DNA of 64,000 nt from positions 1 through 64,000 of the forward strand of contig JAGXRF010000019.1 of NCBI GenBank assembly GCA_018335925.1, written 5' to 3'. The DNA comes from Flavobacteriales bacterium (lineage in GTDB: Bacteria > Bacteroidota > Bacteroidia > Flavobacteriales > Flavobacteriaceae). The translations under genes and the position numbers were made by a program. Under the pieces are notes generated by a model. It was not told the DNA's origin. It saw only the letters and a program-made list of their open reading frames with translations, and did not search any database. Positions 8,281 through 16,882 of the stretch are shown one piece after another. Each line of letters begins with the position of its first letter. The first letter of the stretch is position 1.

Positions 8281-10728
8281 ATGCTTAAAAAATTCTTTTT
8301 TCTGTTTTTTGTAGGTGTCTTAATATCTAATGCACAGGCACCTAAGTTTACGGTTACCGGTAAAGTGGTTGATAAAGACTTGAATCAACCATTAGAGTAT
8401 GCAACCATAGTATTTAAAAAACCAGGTCAATCACAACCTTTAGCTGGGGGAATTACGGATAATAAAGGAGAGTTTTCTATAGAAGTAACGGTTGGTACTT
8501 ACGATGTGTTTGTAGAATTCATTTCTTATAAAACTACCCAATTAAAACAACAAAAGATTACTTCTAATACCAATTTTGGAACCATTGGTTTGGTGGAAGA
8601 CACCCAACAATTGGCAGAAGTAGAAATTAGAGCAGAAAGGACTTCTGTGGAAATGAAGTTAGACAAAAAAGTATACAATGTAGGACAAGATTTGATGGTA
8701 AAAGGCGGAACTGTGAGTGATGTTTTGGATAACGTTCCATCCATTTCGGTAGATGCAGAAGGAACCATTAGTTTGAGAGGCAATGAAAATGTGAGAGTTT
8801 TAATTGATGGCAAGCCTTCAGGATTAGCCGGAATTAATGTTGCTGATGCTTTGCGATTGCTTCCAGCAGATGCTATTGAAAAGGTAGAAGTGATTACCAA
8901 TCCATCTGCTCGTTACGATGCCGAAGGTGGTGCTGGTTTGATCAATATCATTTTAAAGAAAGGTAAAATTCAAGGTTGGAATGGGGTATTGACCTTAAAT
9001 ACTGGAGAGCCTGATAATCACGGGATTTCTGCCAATGTAAATTACAAAACCAAACATGCCAATTTTTTTACTACACAAGGTTTGAATTATCGTGATAATC
9101 CGGGAAACTTTTTATTTGATACGGAATATCTAAACCCCGATGGTTCTACCCAAAGATTTATCAACGAAAGAAGAACCACCCAAAGAATTAGAAAAAGTTA
9201 CAATGGAAATTTTGGTGTGGAATTGTTTTTAGGAAAAAACACTACATGGACCAATACATTTACCTACAGTAGAAACAAAGGATTTGATTATAGTGATGTC
9301 AATTTTTTTAATTTAAATGCACAAGGTGAACAAACAGGAGTAAGAAGTAGAAGAAACTCTGGTACATCTCCATCTGAGAACAGAGAAATTGCTACCAACT
9401 TAATCCATAAGTTCAAAAAAGATGGCCATCAGTTGGTTATTGATGCCTTAATTTCAGACAATGTAGATGATGATTTTACCAGAATTTGGGATTCCAATCC
9501 AATTATTAATAACCAAAGAGTTTTTAACGATAGAACACAAAAGAGAAGTTTTGTAGCCTTAGATTACGTATTACCAATTGGCAAAAACAGTAGGTTTGAA
9601 GCAGGTTACCGAGGAGACTTTTTAGAAAACACCAACGATTTTTTAGCAGAAGAATTGATCAATAATGTATGGGCCAACAACACCAACTTTTCTAATGTAT
9701 TTGAATATAAAGAAAAAGTAAATGCATTATACACACAGTTTGGTTCAAAAATCACCGAAAAAATGAACTTTTTAGCTGGTCTGCGTTGGGAAGATTCTAA
9801 TATTGACGTAAATCAACTCACTACAAACGATTTGAATAACAAAAGATATAACAATTTTTTTCCTAGTTTCTTCTTGAACTATGAGTTTAGCGAAACAGAA
9901 AGTGCTACCATTAGTTATAGCAGAAGAATCCAACGTCCGAGAGGAAGATTTTTAAACCCGTTTTCTGACATTTCCAGTAACGTAAATATATTTAGAGGAG
10001 ATCCGGATTTAGATCCTTCGTTAACACATGCCATTGATTTTGGATATTTAAAACGTTACGGAAAATTAACCCTAAATGCTTCTGCTTACTTTAATCATAC
10101 CGATCAACCTTTTCAGTTTATCAGAAGAGAGTCGGGTATTTTAAACGAAGATGGTGTACCTATTTTGTTTACTGGTCCTGCCAACGTTGGAACCAACCAA
10201 CGTATGGGATTTGAAGTTACTTTTAATTATTCTCCTTTTAAATGGTGGAGAATTAATAACAACTATAACTTTTTCAGAAATGAAACTAGAGGAGAATTTT
10301 CATATTTAGGTGTTAATGACGAATTAAAGTCAATTAATTTAGATGTGGTAGCATTTACATGGTTTGCTCGTTTAAACTCTAAAATTACCCTACCAGGTAA
10401 AATTGATTGGCAAACCAATATTACGTACAATGCACCCGAAAAAACTGCTCAAGGTAAAACCTTTGGCATTGCAGCAATGAATTTGGCATTTAGTAAAGAT
10501 GTGCTAAAAGACAAAGCAACGGTTGCTTTTAACATTAGCGATGTGTTTAATTCTAGAAGAAGAATTTTTAGTGCCGAAGTTCCAGATGTGTTGAGATCCT
10601 ATTCAGATGTACAATGGAGAGTGAGACAATTTACTCTAAGTTTAACGTACCGCTTTAACCAAAAGAAAAACGAAAAAGAGCGTCAGCCCCGCAGACAAGA
10701 AATGGATGGTGGTGAATACATGGGATAA
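8281..10728 (+). CDS. TonB-dependent outer-membrane receptor with carboxypeptidase-like front domain
   Basis: This 815-residue outer-membrane protein has a signal peptide ending near SNAQA. A carboxypeptidase regulatory-like beta domain covers about residues 24-115 (VTGKVVDKDLNQPLEYATI, DNKGEFSIEV). A plug domain follows (VSDVLDNVPSISVD, IDGKPSGLAG, IEKVEVITNPSARYDAEGGAG), then an outer-membrane beta-barrel of the type found in Bacteroidota TonB receptors. The chain ends in FTLSLTYRFN followed by a charged tail. Such receptors import large or scarce nutrients using TonB. There is no SusD partner next to it, so the ligand may be a peptide or siderophore rather than a glycan. This is a monocistronic gene with its own promoter and terminator. 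Confidence 0.9.
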   Translation: MLKKFFFLFFVGVLISNAQAPKFTVTGKVVDKDLNQPLEYATIVFKKPGQSQPLAGGITDNKGEFSIEVTVGTYDVFVEFISYKTTQLKQQKITSNTNFGTIGLVEDTQQLAEVEIRAERTSVEMKLDKKVYNVGQDLMVKGGTVSDVLDNVPSISVDAEGTISLRGNENVRVLIDGKPSGLAGINVADALRLLPADAIEKVEVITNPSARYDAEGGAGLINIILKKGKIQGWNGVLTLNTGEPDNHGISANVNYKTKHANFFTTQGLNYRDNPGNFLFDTEYLNPDGSTQRFINERRTTQRIRKSYNGNFGVELFLGKNTTWTNTFTYSRNKGFDYSDVNFFNLNAQGEQTGVRSRRNSGTSPSENREIATNLIHKFKKDGHQLVIDALISDNVDDDFTRIWDSNPIINNQRVFNDRTQKRSFVALDYVLPIGKNSRFEAGYRGDFLENTNDFLAEELINNVWANNTNFSNVFEYKEKVNALYTQFGSKITEKMNFLAGLRWEDSNIDVNQLTTNDLNNKRYNNFFPSFFLNYEFSETESATISYSRRIQRPRGRFLNPFSDISSNVNIFRGDPDLDPSLTHAIDFGYLKRYGKLTLNASAYFNHTDQPFQFIRRESGILNEDGVPILFTGPANVGTNQRMGFEVTFNYSPFKWWRINNNYNFFRNETRGEFSYLGVNDELKSINLDVVAFTWFARLNSKITLPGKIDWQTNITYNAPEKTAQGKTFGIAAMNLAFSKDVLKDKATVAFNISDVFNSRRRIFSAEVPDVLRSYSDVQWRVRQFTLSLTYRFNQKKNEKERQPRRQEMDGGEYMG

Positions 10729-10747
10729 TTAACCTTTTCAAATACAT

Positions 10748-10782
10748 GGAAAAAGGATGGTGTCAAAGCCATCCTTTTTTTG
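10748..10782 (+). terminator. Terminator after the TonB-dependent receptor
   Basis: AAAAAGGATGG and CCATCCTTTTT form an 11-base stem with an 8-base loop and a T run, 20 bases after the stop. Confidence 0.9.
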
Positions 10783-10834
10783 TTTAAATTAAGTTAATTT
10801 TTACGCTCATGTTTCAACCAATCCAAAAAAACAA

Positions 10835-10842
10835 TAGATTTG
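10835..10842 (+). promoter_or_regulatory. -7 box of the M28 peptidase gene
   Basis: TAGATTTG fits TAnnTTTG, 22 bases before the ATG at 10865. Confidence 0.5.
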
Positions 10843-10864
10843 AAATTACTAATTAAAACACTTT

Positions 10865-11905
10865 ATGAAGAAAATAAGCTTCCTACTAACCGCCTTTTTA
10901 TTATGGAATTGCTCCAGCAATAAAACCAACTCAGAAAACTCAAGTACAACTGAACTATCCGGAAAAGCTAAAAAATATATAGATTACATCCAAGAATCTC
11001 GTTTAAAAAGAGATTTGTATATTGTTGCTTCCGACTCGATGCAAGGAAGAAATACCGGAGAAGAAGGACAAAAAAAAGCAGGTAAATACTTGATTGCTCA
11101 ATACCAACAAATGGGAGTTTCCTTCCCTCCTATTGCCAAAGATTTTTACCAACCAATTCCAGCAAGTTTTTTTAAAAAAGCATTCGGGCCATTACCTTTA
11201 AATGACTCTGAAAACATTTGGGCTTTTATTGAAGGAACCGATAAAAAAGAGGAAATTCTTGTCATTAGTGCTCATTACGATCATGTAGGAATGAAAAATG
11301 GTGAAGTGTATAATGGTGCAGACGATGATGGCTCTGGAACCGTAGCCTTGGTTGAAATTGCAAGGGCATTTCAAAAAGCAAAATCCGAAGGCAAAGGTCC
11401 AAGAAGATCAATTATGTTTTTACATGTTACAGGAGAAGAACATGGTTTACATGGTTCCAGATTTTATGCCCAAAACCCATTGTATCCCTTAGCCAATACT
11501 ATCGCAAATATCAATATCGATATGATTGGAAGAAGAGCAAAAGGAATGGAAAACAACAACAATTATGTATATGTAATTGGTTCAGATAGATTGAGTACCG
11601 ATTTACATAACATCTCAGAAAAAGCAAATAAAGATTATATCAACTTGGAACTAGATTACCGTTACAACGACATCAACGAACCAAATCGTTTTTATTATCG
11701 TTCTGACCATTACAACTTTGCAAAAAATGGAATTCCGGCAATATTTTATTTCAATGGTGTACATGACGATTACCACCAACCAACTGATACCCCTGATAAA
11801 ATTGACTATCCACTGTTGACCAAAAGAACCAAATTAGCTTTCGCTGTTGCTTGGGAATTGGCCAATGCTGCTGAAAGACCTAAAGTGGATAAGGATGGTA
11901 AATAA
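10865..11905 (+). CDS. M28 family zinc peptidase, lipoprotein
   Basis: This protein has 346 residues with a lipoprotein signal (hydrophobic stretch then LLWNCSS), so it is probably anchored in the envelope. The M28 co-catalytic zinc ligands are readable: SAHYDHVG (His), GADDDGSGT (bridging Asp), TGEEHGLHGS (Glu pair), NIDMIGR (Asp) and DYHQPTDTPDKI (final His). These are the features of aminopeptidases of the M28 family. Together with the neighbouring receptor this suggests envelope peptide use, but that link is inference. It has its own promoter and terminator. Confidence 0.9.
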   Translation: MKKISFLLTAFLLWNCSSNKTNSENSSTTELSGKAKKYIDYIQESRLKRDLYIVASDSMQGRNTGEEGQKKAGKYLIAQYQQMGVSFPPIAKDFYQPIPASFFKKAFGPLPLNDSENIWAFIEGTDKKEEILVISAHYDHVGMKNGEVYNGADDDGSGTVALVEIARAFQKAKSEGKGPRRSIMFLHVTGEEHGLHGSRFYAQNPLYPLANTIANINIDMIGRRAKGMENNNNYVYVIGSDRLSTDLHNISEKANKDYINLELDYRYNDINEPNRFYYRSDHYNFAKNGIPAIFYFNGVHDDYHQPTDTPDKIDYPLLTKRTKLAFAVAWELANAAERPKVDKDGK

Positions 11906-11929
11906 TTTTTTTTAATTCAAACCAATTTT

Positions 11930-11960
11930 AAATGCCATGATTATCATGGCATTTTTACTT
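11930..11960 (+). terminator. Terminator after the M28 peptidase
   Basis: An 11-base perfect stem (AAATGCCATGA and its complement) with a 3-base loop is followed by a T-rich stretch. Confidence 0.85.
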
Positions 11961-11980
11961 TTATTGATAACTTTACTTCA

Positions 11981-12715
11981 ATGAATGAAGCAAATCAAAT
12001 TTTATTTTTTCTATTAACTTTAGTTGCAGAAATTATTGGAACTATAGGTGGATTTGGTTCTTCGGTATTTTTTGTTCCCTTTGCCAATATTTTTTTTGAT
12101 TTCCATACCGTTTTAGGGATTACCGCTATTTTCCATTTATCAAGTAATTTGAGTAAGATTTACTTGTTTAAAAATGCATTAAATAAAAAGTTACTTCTTA
12201 CCATGGGAATTCCTTCTATAATTTTTGTGATAATTGGAGGATTGCTTACCAAAATAATAGCAAGTAATGTATTAGAAATACTATTAGGCATTTTTTTAAT
12301 TGCACTTAGTGGACTTTTTTTATGGAAAGATAAATTGATATTACCAACCAACAATTACTCTGTTATTCAAGGAGGAATTTACTCTGGTTTGATGGCTGGA
12401 TTGCTTGGTACAGGAGGTGCCATTAGAGGAATTACCATGGCTGCATTTAATTTAGAGAAAAGTGTATTTGTTGCTACTTCGGCATCTATTGATATGGGTA
12501 TTGACCTAACCAGATCTGTTGTTTATTATCAAAACGGATATATACAAGCTGACATTTGGAAGTATGTTCCATTACTTTTTGCTATTGGATTTTTAGGCAG
12601 TTGGATTGGTAAGAAAATATTACACAGAATACCACAAGTCATATTCAGAAAAATCTCTTTATACTTAATTTTACTGATTGGTTTATTTACTTGCTTTCAA
12701 TGGGTATGGAAATAA
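11981..12715 (+). CDS. TSUP (TauE/SafE) family membrane transporter
   Basis: This 244-residue protein has seven to eight membrane spans and two related halves. Each half begins with a glycine-rich motif (IGTIGGFGSS near residue 15 and GLLGTGGAIRG near residue 140), which is typical of the TSUP family. Members export sulfite, sulfonates or related organic anions, and the substrate here cannot be told from sequence. The gene is single and ends in a bidirectional terminator shared with tRNA-His. Confidence 0.85.
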   Translation: MNEANQILFFLLTLVAEIIGTIGGFGSSVFFVPFANIFFDFHTVLGITAIFHLSSNLSKIYLFKNALNKKLLLTMGIPSIIFVIIGGLLTKIIASNVLEILLGIFLIALSGLFLWKDKLILPTNNYSVIQGGIYSGLMAGLLGTGGAIRGITMAAFNLEKSVFVATSASIDMGIDLTRSVVYYQNGYIQADIWKYVPLLFAIGFLGSWIGKKILHRIPQVIFRKISLYLILLIGLFTCFQWVWK

Positions 12716-12743
12716 AAAAAGCCTTGATTTCTCAAGGCTTTTT
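12714..12743. terminator. Bidirectional terminator between the TSUP gene and tRNA-His
   Basis: GCCTTGA and TCAAGGC form a stem around TTTC, flanked by an A run and a T run, so it can act on both strands. Confidence 0.88.
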
Positions 12744-12744
12744 G

Positions 12745-12818
<74 letters not shown>

Positions 12819-12870
12819 CATGTCAATTGCGAGTGCAAATATACAAGGATTATTGATTTTTGCAAACTAT

Positions 12871-13590
12871 TTAATGTAAAAAATCTAAACTTTTTACCAA
12901 TGGAACCCTTTCTACCGTAAAGCCTTCCGCATAAGCTACTCCTGTTAACCTTCCTAAATCCTTGGCTCTGTATTCAATGCTTTCTAAAAAGTTTTTGGTA
13001 GCAATTGGGGTGATTGGTTCTTCCGAATCTTCTTGAAAAAACTGGGAACTATAAGCCAAAACTGCATTCATTTTGGTTTTCATAAAATCGGAAATATCCA
13101 CTACAAAGTCAGGAGTAATGTTTTCCCATTGAATGTAATGATACACAACTTTTGGCCTCCATGCTTCTTGTAAAATTCCGTTTTCAAAAGTTTCAATTTT
13201 AATTAATCCGGATAAAAAACAAGCATCAGAAACCAATTTACTTCCTTTTCCATGGTCAATATGACGGTCTCTCACTGCATTACATAACACGATTTCCGGT
13301 TGGTACTTTCTAATCATTCGGATTATTTGCAGCTGAGCTTCGGGGGTATTTTGAAAAAATCCATCTGCCAATTGCAAGTTTTCTCTTACGGCAACCCCTA
13401 AGATGTTTTGAGCATTTGTAGCTTCCAATGCCCTTAATTCCTTGGAACCTCTTGTTCCTAATTCTCCTTGGGTTAAATCGATAATTCCAACTTTTTTACC
13501 TCTGGAGACTTCTAAAGCAATGGTTCCGGCACATCCTAATTCCACATCATCAGGATGGGCACCAAAGGCTAGAATATCTAATTTAATCAT
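12871..13590 (-). CDS. bshB1: Bacillithiol biosynthesis deacetylase BshB1
   Basis: This 239-residue PIG-L/LmbE-type zinc deacetylase has AHPDDVELGC near residues 11-20, a metal-site motif of this family. A DRHIDHGKGS block near residue 125 supplies the remaining histidine. TQGELGTRGS is typical of the BshB1 group. It removes acetate from N-acetylglucosaminyl-malate, the second step of bacillithiol synthesis. The first-step enzyme bshA lies 37 kb away in this window. The gene lies 36 bases after menF in the same direction. A weak -7-like TATCTTTA at minus 13613-13620 may give it some transcription of its own. Confidence 0.92.
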   Translation of the reverse strand: MIKLDILAFGAHPDDVELGCAGTIALEVSRGKKVGIIDLTQGELGTRGSKELRALEATNAQNILGVAVRENLQLADGFFQNTPEAQLQIIRMIRKYQPEIVLCNAVRDRHIDHGKGSKLVSDACFLSGLIKIETFENGILQEAWRPKVVYHYIQWENITPDFVVDISDFMKTKMNAVLAYSSQFFQEDSEEPITPIATKNFLESIEYRAKDLGRLTGVAYAEGFTVERVPLVKSLDFLH

Positions 13591-13626
13591 GATGGTAATT
13601 GTTTTAAGCTTTTAAAGATATAAAAA

Positions 13627-14667
13627 TCAATTGCAATCTTTTATTATTTGATACATGGCCTTCGCCTTTTCATGGGTTTCCAAAAATTCTTTGGTTGGAT
13701 TGCTATCTTTTGTAATTCCACAACCTACATAAAGCGTTTGTGCTTTTTCTTTCCATTGCATGCACCTAAGTTGCACATAAAAACTCGATTGGTTTGCTGA
13801 AAACTCTCCCAAAAACCCTGTGTAATATTCTCTTTGATAAAATTCATTTTTAGAAATCCATTGCAAAGAAGTTTCTTTTGGGGTACCTCCAACTGCAGGT
13901 GTTGGGTGAATTTTTTTCAATACATCGATGGCAGAAACCGATGGTTTTACTTTAAATGATACCTCCGATTTTAGGTGTTGTACATTGGCAGCCGAAACTA
14001 TTTTGGCAGGAGAAACTTTGAGTTGAACTAATTCATCTGAAAGAATTTCATGGTAGTAATCCGCTACTATCTTTTGTTCTACAACTTCTTTATACGTAAA
14101 TTCAACAAATTCATTTTCAGATTTATAAACTGTTCCAGCTAAAGCAACTGTTTGGTATTTTTGGTTTTCATTTAGCAATAATACTTCCGGAGTAGCACCC
14201 ATCCAACATCCAATATTTGAATGAAAATACACATAAGTAAATGCCTCTGGAAATCTTTCAAACAATCGATTTACTATAAAAGTAAAATTGGTGATTTCTT
14301 GTAGTTCTATCTTTCTGGATAATACTACTTTTTGGAAGTCACCAATACGAATATCTTCTATTGCTTGTTGAACCAATTGTTCAAAAGCTTTTTGATCTAA
14401 TTCCTTCTCTTGAAAATCTGGATACACATCATCAAACGAAGTAAAATCTGATTCGAATGTAACATGTTGGCAAATCTCCTTTGGAAAATAAAAAGGTTTT
14501 TCCCATAAAAAGTCTACTACTACAAATCCTTCTTGATTATTCCATTCATGCCATTTGGAATCGTTTTGAAGCAATACATGAATTTCGGAGGTATTTGGAT
14601 ACCTGTATGCGACAAATGGGAGACCTTTTTCGTAATGGTCTTTCAATAATTCTATAAATTGTTTCAT
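13627..14667 (-). CDS. menF: Isochorismate synthase (chorismate-binding family)
   Basis: This enzyme of 346 residues converts chorismate to isochorismate, the entry step of menaquinone synthesis. Chorismate-binding family motifs are visible: FQKVVLSRK near residue 113, GATPEVLL and AGTVYKSENEF in the middle, IHPTPAVGGTPK near residue 262, and the C-terminal YVGCGITKDSNPTKEFLET. The N-terminal part is short, as in other Bacteroidota MenF proteins. The start codon overlaps the stop of the upstream thioesterase gene by four bases, so the two are likely co-translated. EntC for a siderophore pathway is the alternative, but no such genes are here. Confidence 0.9.
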   Translation of the reverse strand: MKQFIELLKDHYEKGLPFVAYRYPNTSEIHVLLQNDSKWHEWNNQEGFVVVDFLWEKPFYFPKEICQHVTFESDFTSFDDVYPDFQEKELDQKAFEQLVQQAIEDIRIGDFQKVVLSRKIELQEITNFTFIVNRLFERFPEAFTYVYFHSNIGCWMGATPEVLLLNENQKYQTVALAGTVYKSENEFVEFTYKEVVEQKIVADYYHEILSDELVQLKVSPAKIVSAANVQHLKSEVSFKVKPSVSAIDVLKKIHPTPAVGGTPKETSLQWISKNEFYQREYYTGFLGEFSANQSSFYVQLRCMQWKEKAQTLYVGCGITKDSNPTKEFLETHEKAKAMYQIIKDCN

Positions 14668-15077
14668 TTAGTAAGAATCATATTGGTTAACTTACACAAA
14701 CTCACCAACTCCCCTTTTTCGTTTTCGATTCTTATTTCCCACAAATGCAAACTCTTGCCTTGATGAATGATTTTTGCTGTTGCTGTCACTAACCCTTCAC
14801 GCACACTTTTTAAGTGGTTTGCAGCAATCTCAATACCTCTTACCTCTTGCTCTTTCGGATTAATTCTACTAACAGATGCTGCACTTCCTACACTTTCTGC
14901 CAAAGCAACCATTGCTCCACCGTGTAATAATCCCATGGGTTGATGTACCCTACTGTTAACAGGCATCGTTGCTTGCAACCATCCCTCACCTGCAGCAGTA
15001 TAGGTAATTTGCAAAGTTTCCATCAAAGTGTTTTTGCTCATTTGGTTGCATAAATCCACCAACTTTTGGTATTCCAT
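14664..15077 (-). CDS. PaaI-like hotdog thioesterase, candidate DHNA-CoA thioesterase
   Basis: This is a 137-residue single hotdog-fold protein. The family motif HQPMGLLHGGAMVALAESVG lies at about residues 45-64, with the catalytic-region glutamate in ALAES, followed by EIAANHLKSVREG. Hotdog thioesterases of this type hydrolyse acyl-CoA esters, and one branch releases 1,4-dihydroxy-2-naphthoate from its CoA ester in menaquinone synthesis. Its four-base overlap with isochorismate synthase makes that role the best guess. This rests on context and not on a residue that fixes specificity. Confidence 0.8.
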   Translation of the reverse strand: MEYQKLVDLCNQMSKNTLMETLQITYTAAGEGWLQATMPVNSRVHQPMGLLHGGAMVALAESVGSAASVSRINPKEQEVRGIEIAANHLKSVREGLVTATAKIIHQGKSLHLWEIRIENEKGELVSLCKLTNMILTK

Positions 15078-15096
15078 CTTGCCAATTTTTATGGCA

Positions 15097-15104
15097 CAAA
15101 TTTA
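15097..15104 (-). promoter_or_regulatory. -7 box of the thioesterase-menF-bshB1 operon
   Basis: TAAATTTG on the minus strand fits TAnnTTTG, 19 bases before the thioesterase start. Confidence 0.5.
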
Positions 15105-15224
15105 CCAAATCCAAATGAATTAGTTGAACTTTAGCTTTGCATAACATTTTGTCAAATGAGGCTAAAAGTTTACATTTACCAAAATAATTTGATTCTTATA
15201 CGTTTGATACTCTAAATAAAGCTT

Positions 15225-16781
15225 ATGCGATTTTTGTTTGCCTTGTTTCTTGGATGTATGGTTTTTACTTCGTGTAGAAACGATTTTGAATTTACCCCAA
15301 GTGAAAACGGTAGCTTGCGTTTTTCCAGAGATACCATTTATTTAGACACAGTTTTTACCGGAATTAGCTCCAGTACTTACACCTTAAAAGTGTACAACAA
15401 TACCAATAACGACATTAAGATTCCTAGTATTAGAATGGGAAAAGGACTAACCTCCAACTACCGAATGACGGTAGATGGAATGGTAGGAAATCAAAACAGA
15501 ATTTTTCAGGAAGTAGAATTATTGGCAAAAGACAGCATGTTTATTTTTATTGAACAAACTTCAAACATAGCTGATGCCAATCCAAATGACTTTTTGTACA
15601 CCGATATTATTGAATTTACACATGCAGATGGACAAAAACAAAAAGTAGATTTGGTAACTCTAATTCAGGATGCCATTTTTATCAAACCAGATAGAGATAT
15701 CGACACCAAAATCAAAGAAACTTTACAATTAAGTGGTGTTGCTACCAATATTGTGGGACATCAACTAACAGACAACGAATTGGTTTGGACCAACCAAAAG
15801 CCATATGTTATTTATGGTTATGCGTTAGTTGCCAATAACAAAACCTTACAAATACAAGCAGGAACCAAAGTACATTTTCATGCAAATTCAGGCATTATTG
15901 TAGACAAACAAGGTACTATCCAAATTCAAGGAGCTCTTTCGGACTATGATGCAGAAGGAAATATTTTGGTTGACCGATGGGTACGTTTTGAAGGAGATCG
16001 ATTAGAGCCTGCTTTTGAAAATGTACCCGGACAATGGGGTACCGTGTTGATTCTTTCGGAAAACCAAAACCAAATCAATTATCTCGACCTTAAAAATGCA
16101 GCTGTTGGAATTTTGATTCAACCATTGGATATCAACCAAAACTACCAAACAAAACTACAAATTGACAACTCCCGAATTTACCAATGTACCAATATTGGTT
16201 TGTTAAGTAGAGGTGCCAAAATTGAAGGTAAAAACTTGGTCATTAACCAATGTGGTGTGGCAAGTTTTGCCGGAACTTTTGGTGGTGATTATGAATTTAC
16301 CCATGCTACTTTTTGTAATTTTTGGAATAGCTCCCGGCAAGTTTCTGTGTTGTTAACCAATAATTTCGAAACACCGGAAACACTTTATTTACAAGACCTT
16401 GTAAAAGCTCAATTTAACAATTGCATGATATACGGAAGCAATAATATTCAAATGCTGTTTGACAACAAACAACCTTCAGGAAATACCACACAATTTAATT
16501 ATTTTTTCAACCATTGTTTGATTCGATTCAACAACCAAAACAACCAGTTTACCAACAATCCGTTGTATGATTTTTCAAATAGTAACCTTTTTTTAAACTG
16601 TACCATAGCAAGAAATTCTGTAGAGTTTGCTCCAAAATTCATCAATCGACTTCGAACTGATTTACGATTAGAAGAAGCTTACGATCGACCGGTGAATACT
16701 AGTTTTGCTAATTTCAATGATATTTTAGGCAATTCCAGAACCAATCAACCCAACTTAGGAGCCTATCAATTTGTGCCATAA
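15225..16781 (+). CDS. Large conserved lipoprotein, beta-helix-like
   Basis: This 518-residue protein has a lipoprotein signal (MRFLFALFLGCMVFTSCRND). The N-terminal 150 residues look like an immunoglobulin-like region (DTVFTGISSSTYTLKVYNNT). The middle is rich in short repeating beta-strand blocks with asparagine ladders (AGTKVHFHANSGIIVDKQG, LVINQCGVASFAG), as in right-handed parallel beta-helix proteins. No catalytic motif is seen. I recall similar lipoproteins in many flavobacteria but know no function for them. Start is the ATG that gives the signal peptide; it stands alone between menI/menF and purL. Confidence 0.75.
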   Translation: MRFLFALFLGCMVFTSCRNDFEFTPSENGSLRFSRDTIYLDTVFTGISSSTYTLKVYNNTNNDIKIPSIRMGKGLTSNYRMTVDGMVGNQNRIFQEVELLAKDSMFIFIEQTSNIADANPNDFLYTDIIEFTHADGQKQKVDLVTLIQDAIFIKPDRDIDTKIKETLQLSGVATNIVGHQLTDNELVWTNQKPYVIYGYALVANNKTLQIQAGTKVHFHANSGIIVDKQGTIQIQGALSDYDAEGNILVDRWVRFEGDRLEPAFENVPGQWGTVLILSENQNQINYLDLKNAAVGILIQPLDINQNYQTKLQIDNSRIYQCTNIGLLSRGAKIEGKNLVINQCGVASFAGTFGGDYEFTHATFCNFWNSSRQVSVLLTNNFETPETLYLQDLVKAQFNNCMIYGSNNIQMLFDNKQPSGNTTQFNYFFNHCLIRFNNQNNQFTNNPLYDFSNSNLFLNCTIARNSVEFAPKFINRLRTDLRLEEAYDRPVNTSFANFNDILGNSRTNQPNLGAYQFVP

Positions 16782-16853
16782 AATGGTTAAAAACTAGTGG
16801 ATAAATCTTACAGTTAAGTGTGTAAATTGTTTCCTATATCTTTTGGAAAGCAT

Positions 16854-16861
16854 TATTTTTG
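16854..16861 (+). promoter_or_regulatory. -7 box of purL
   Basis: TATTTTTG fits TAnnTTTG and lies 21 bases before the ATG at 16883. A TTG at 16827 is 24 bases upstream of the box. The box overlaps the in-frame TTG at 16859, which rules that codon out as a start. Confidence 0.55.
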
Positions 16862-16882
16862 CAGCAACAAACCACACAACAC

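Noticed and set aside
15078..15224. Riboswitch upstream of the large lipoprotein
   Set aside because: No conserved riboswitch core could be recognised; only a minus-strand -7 box is supported.
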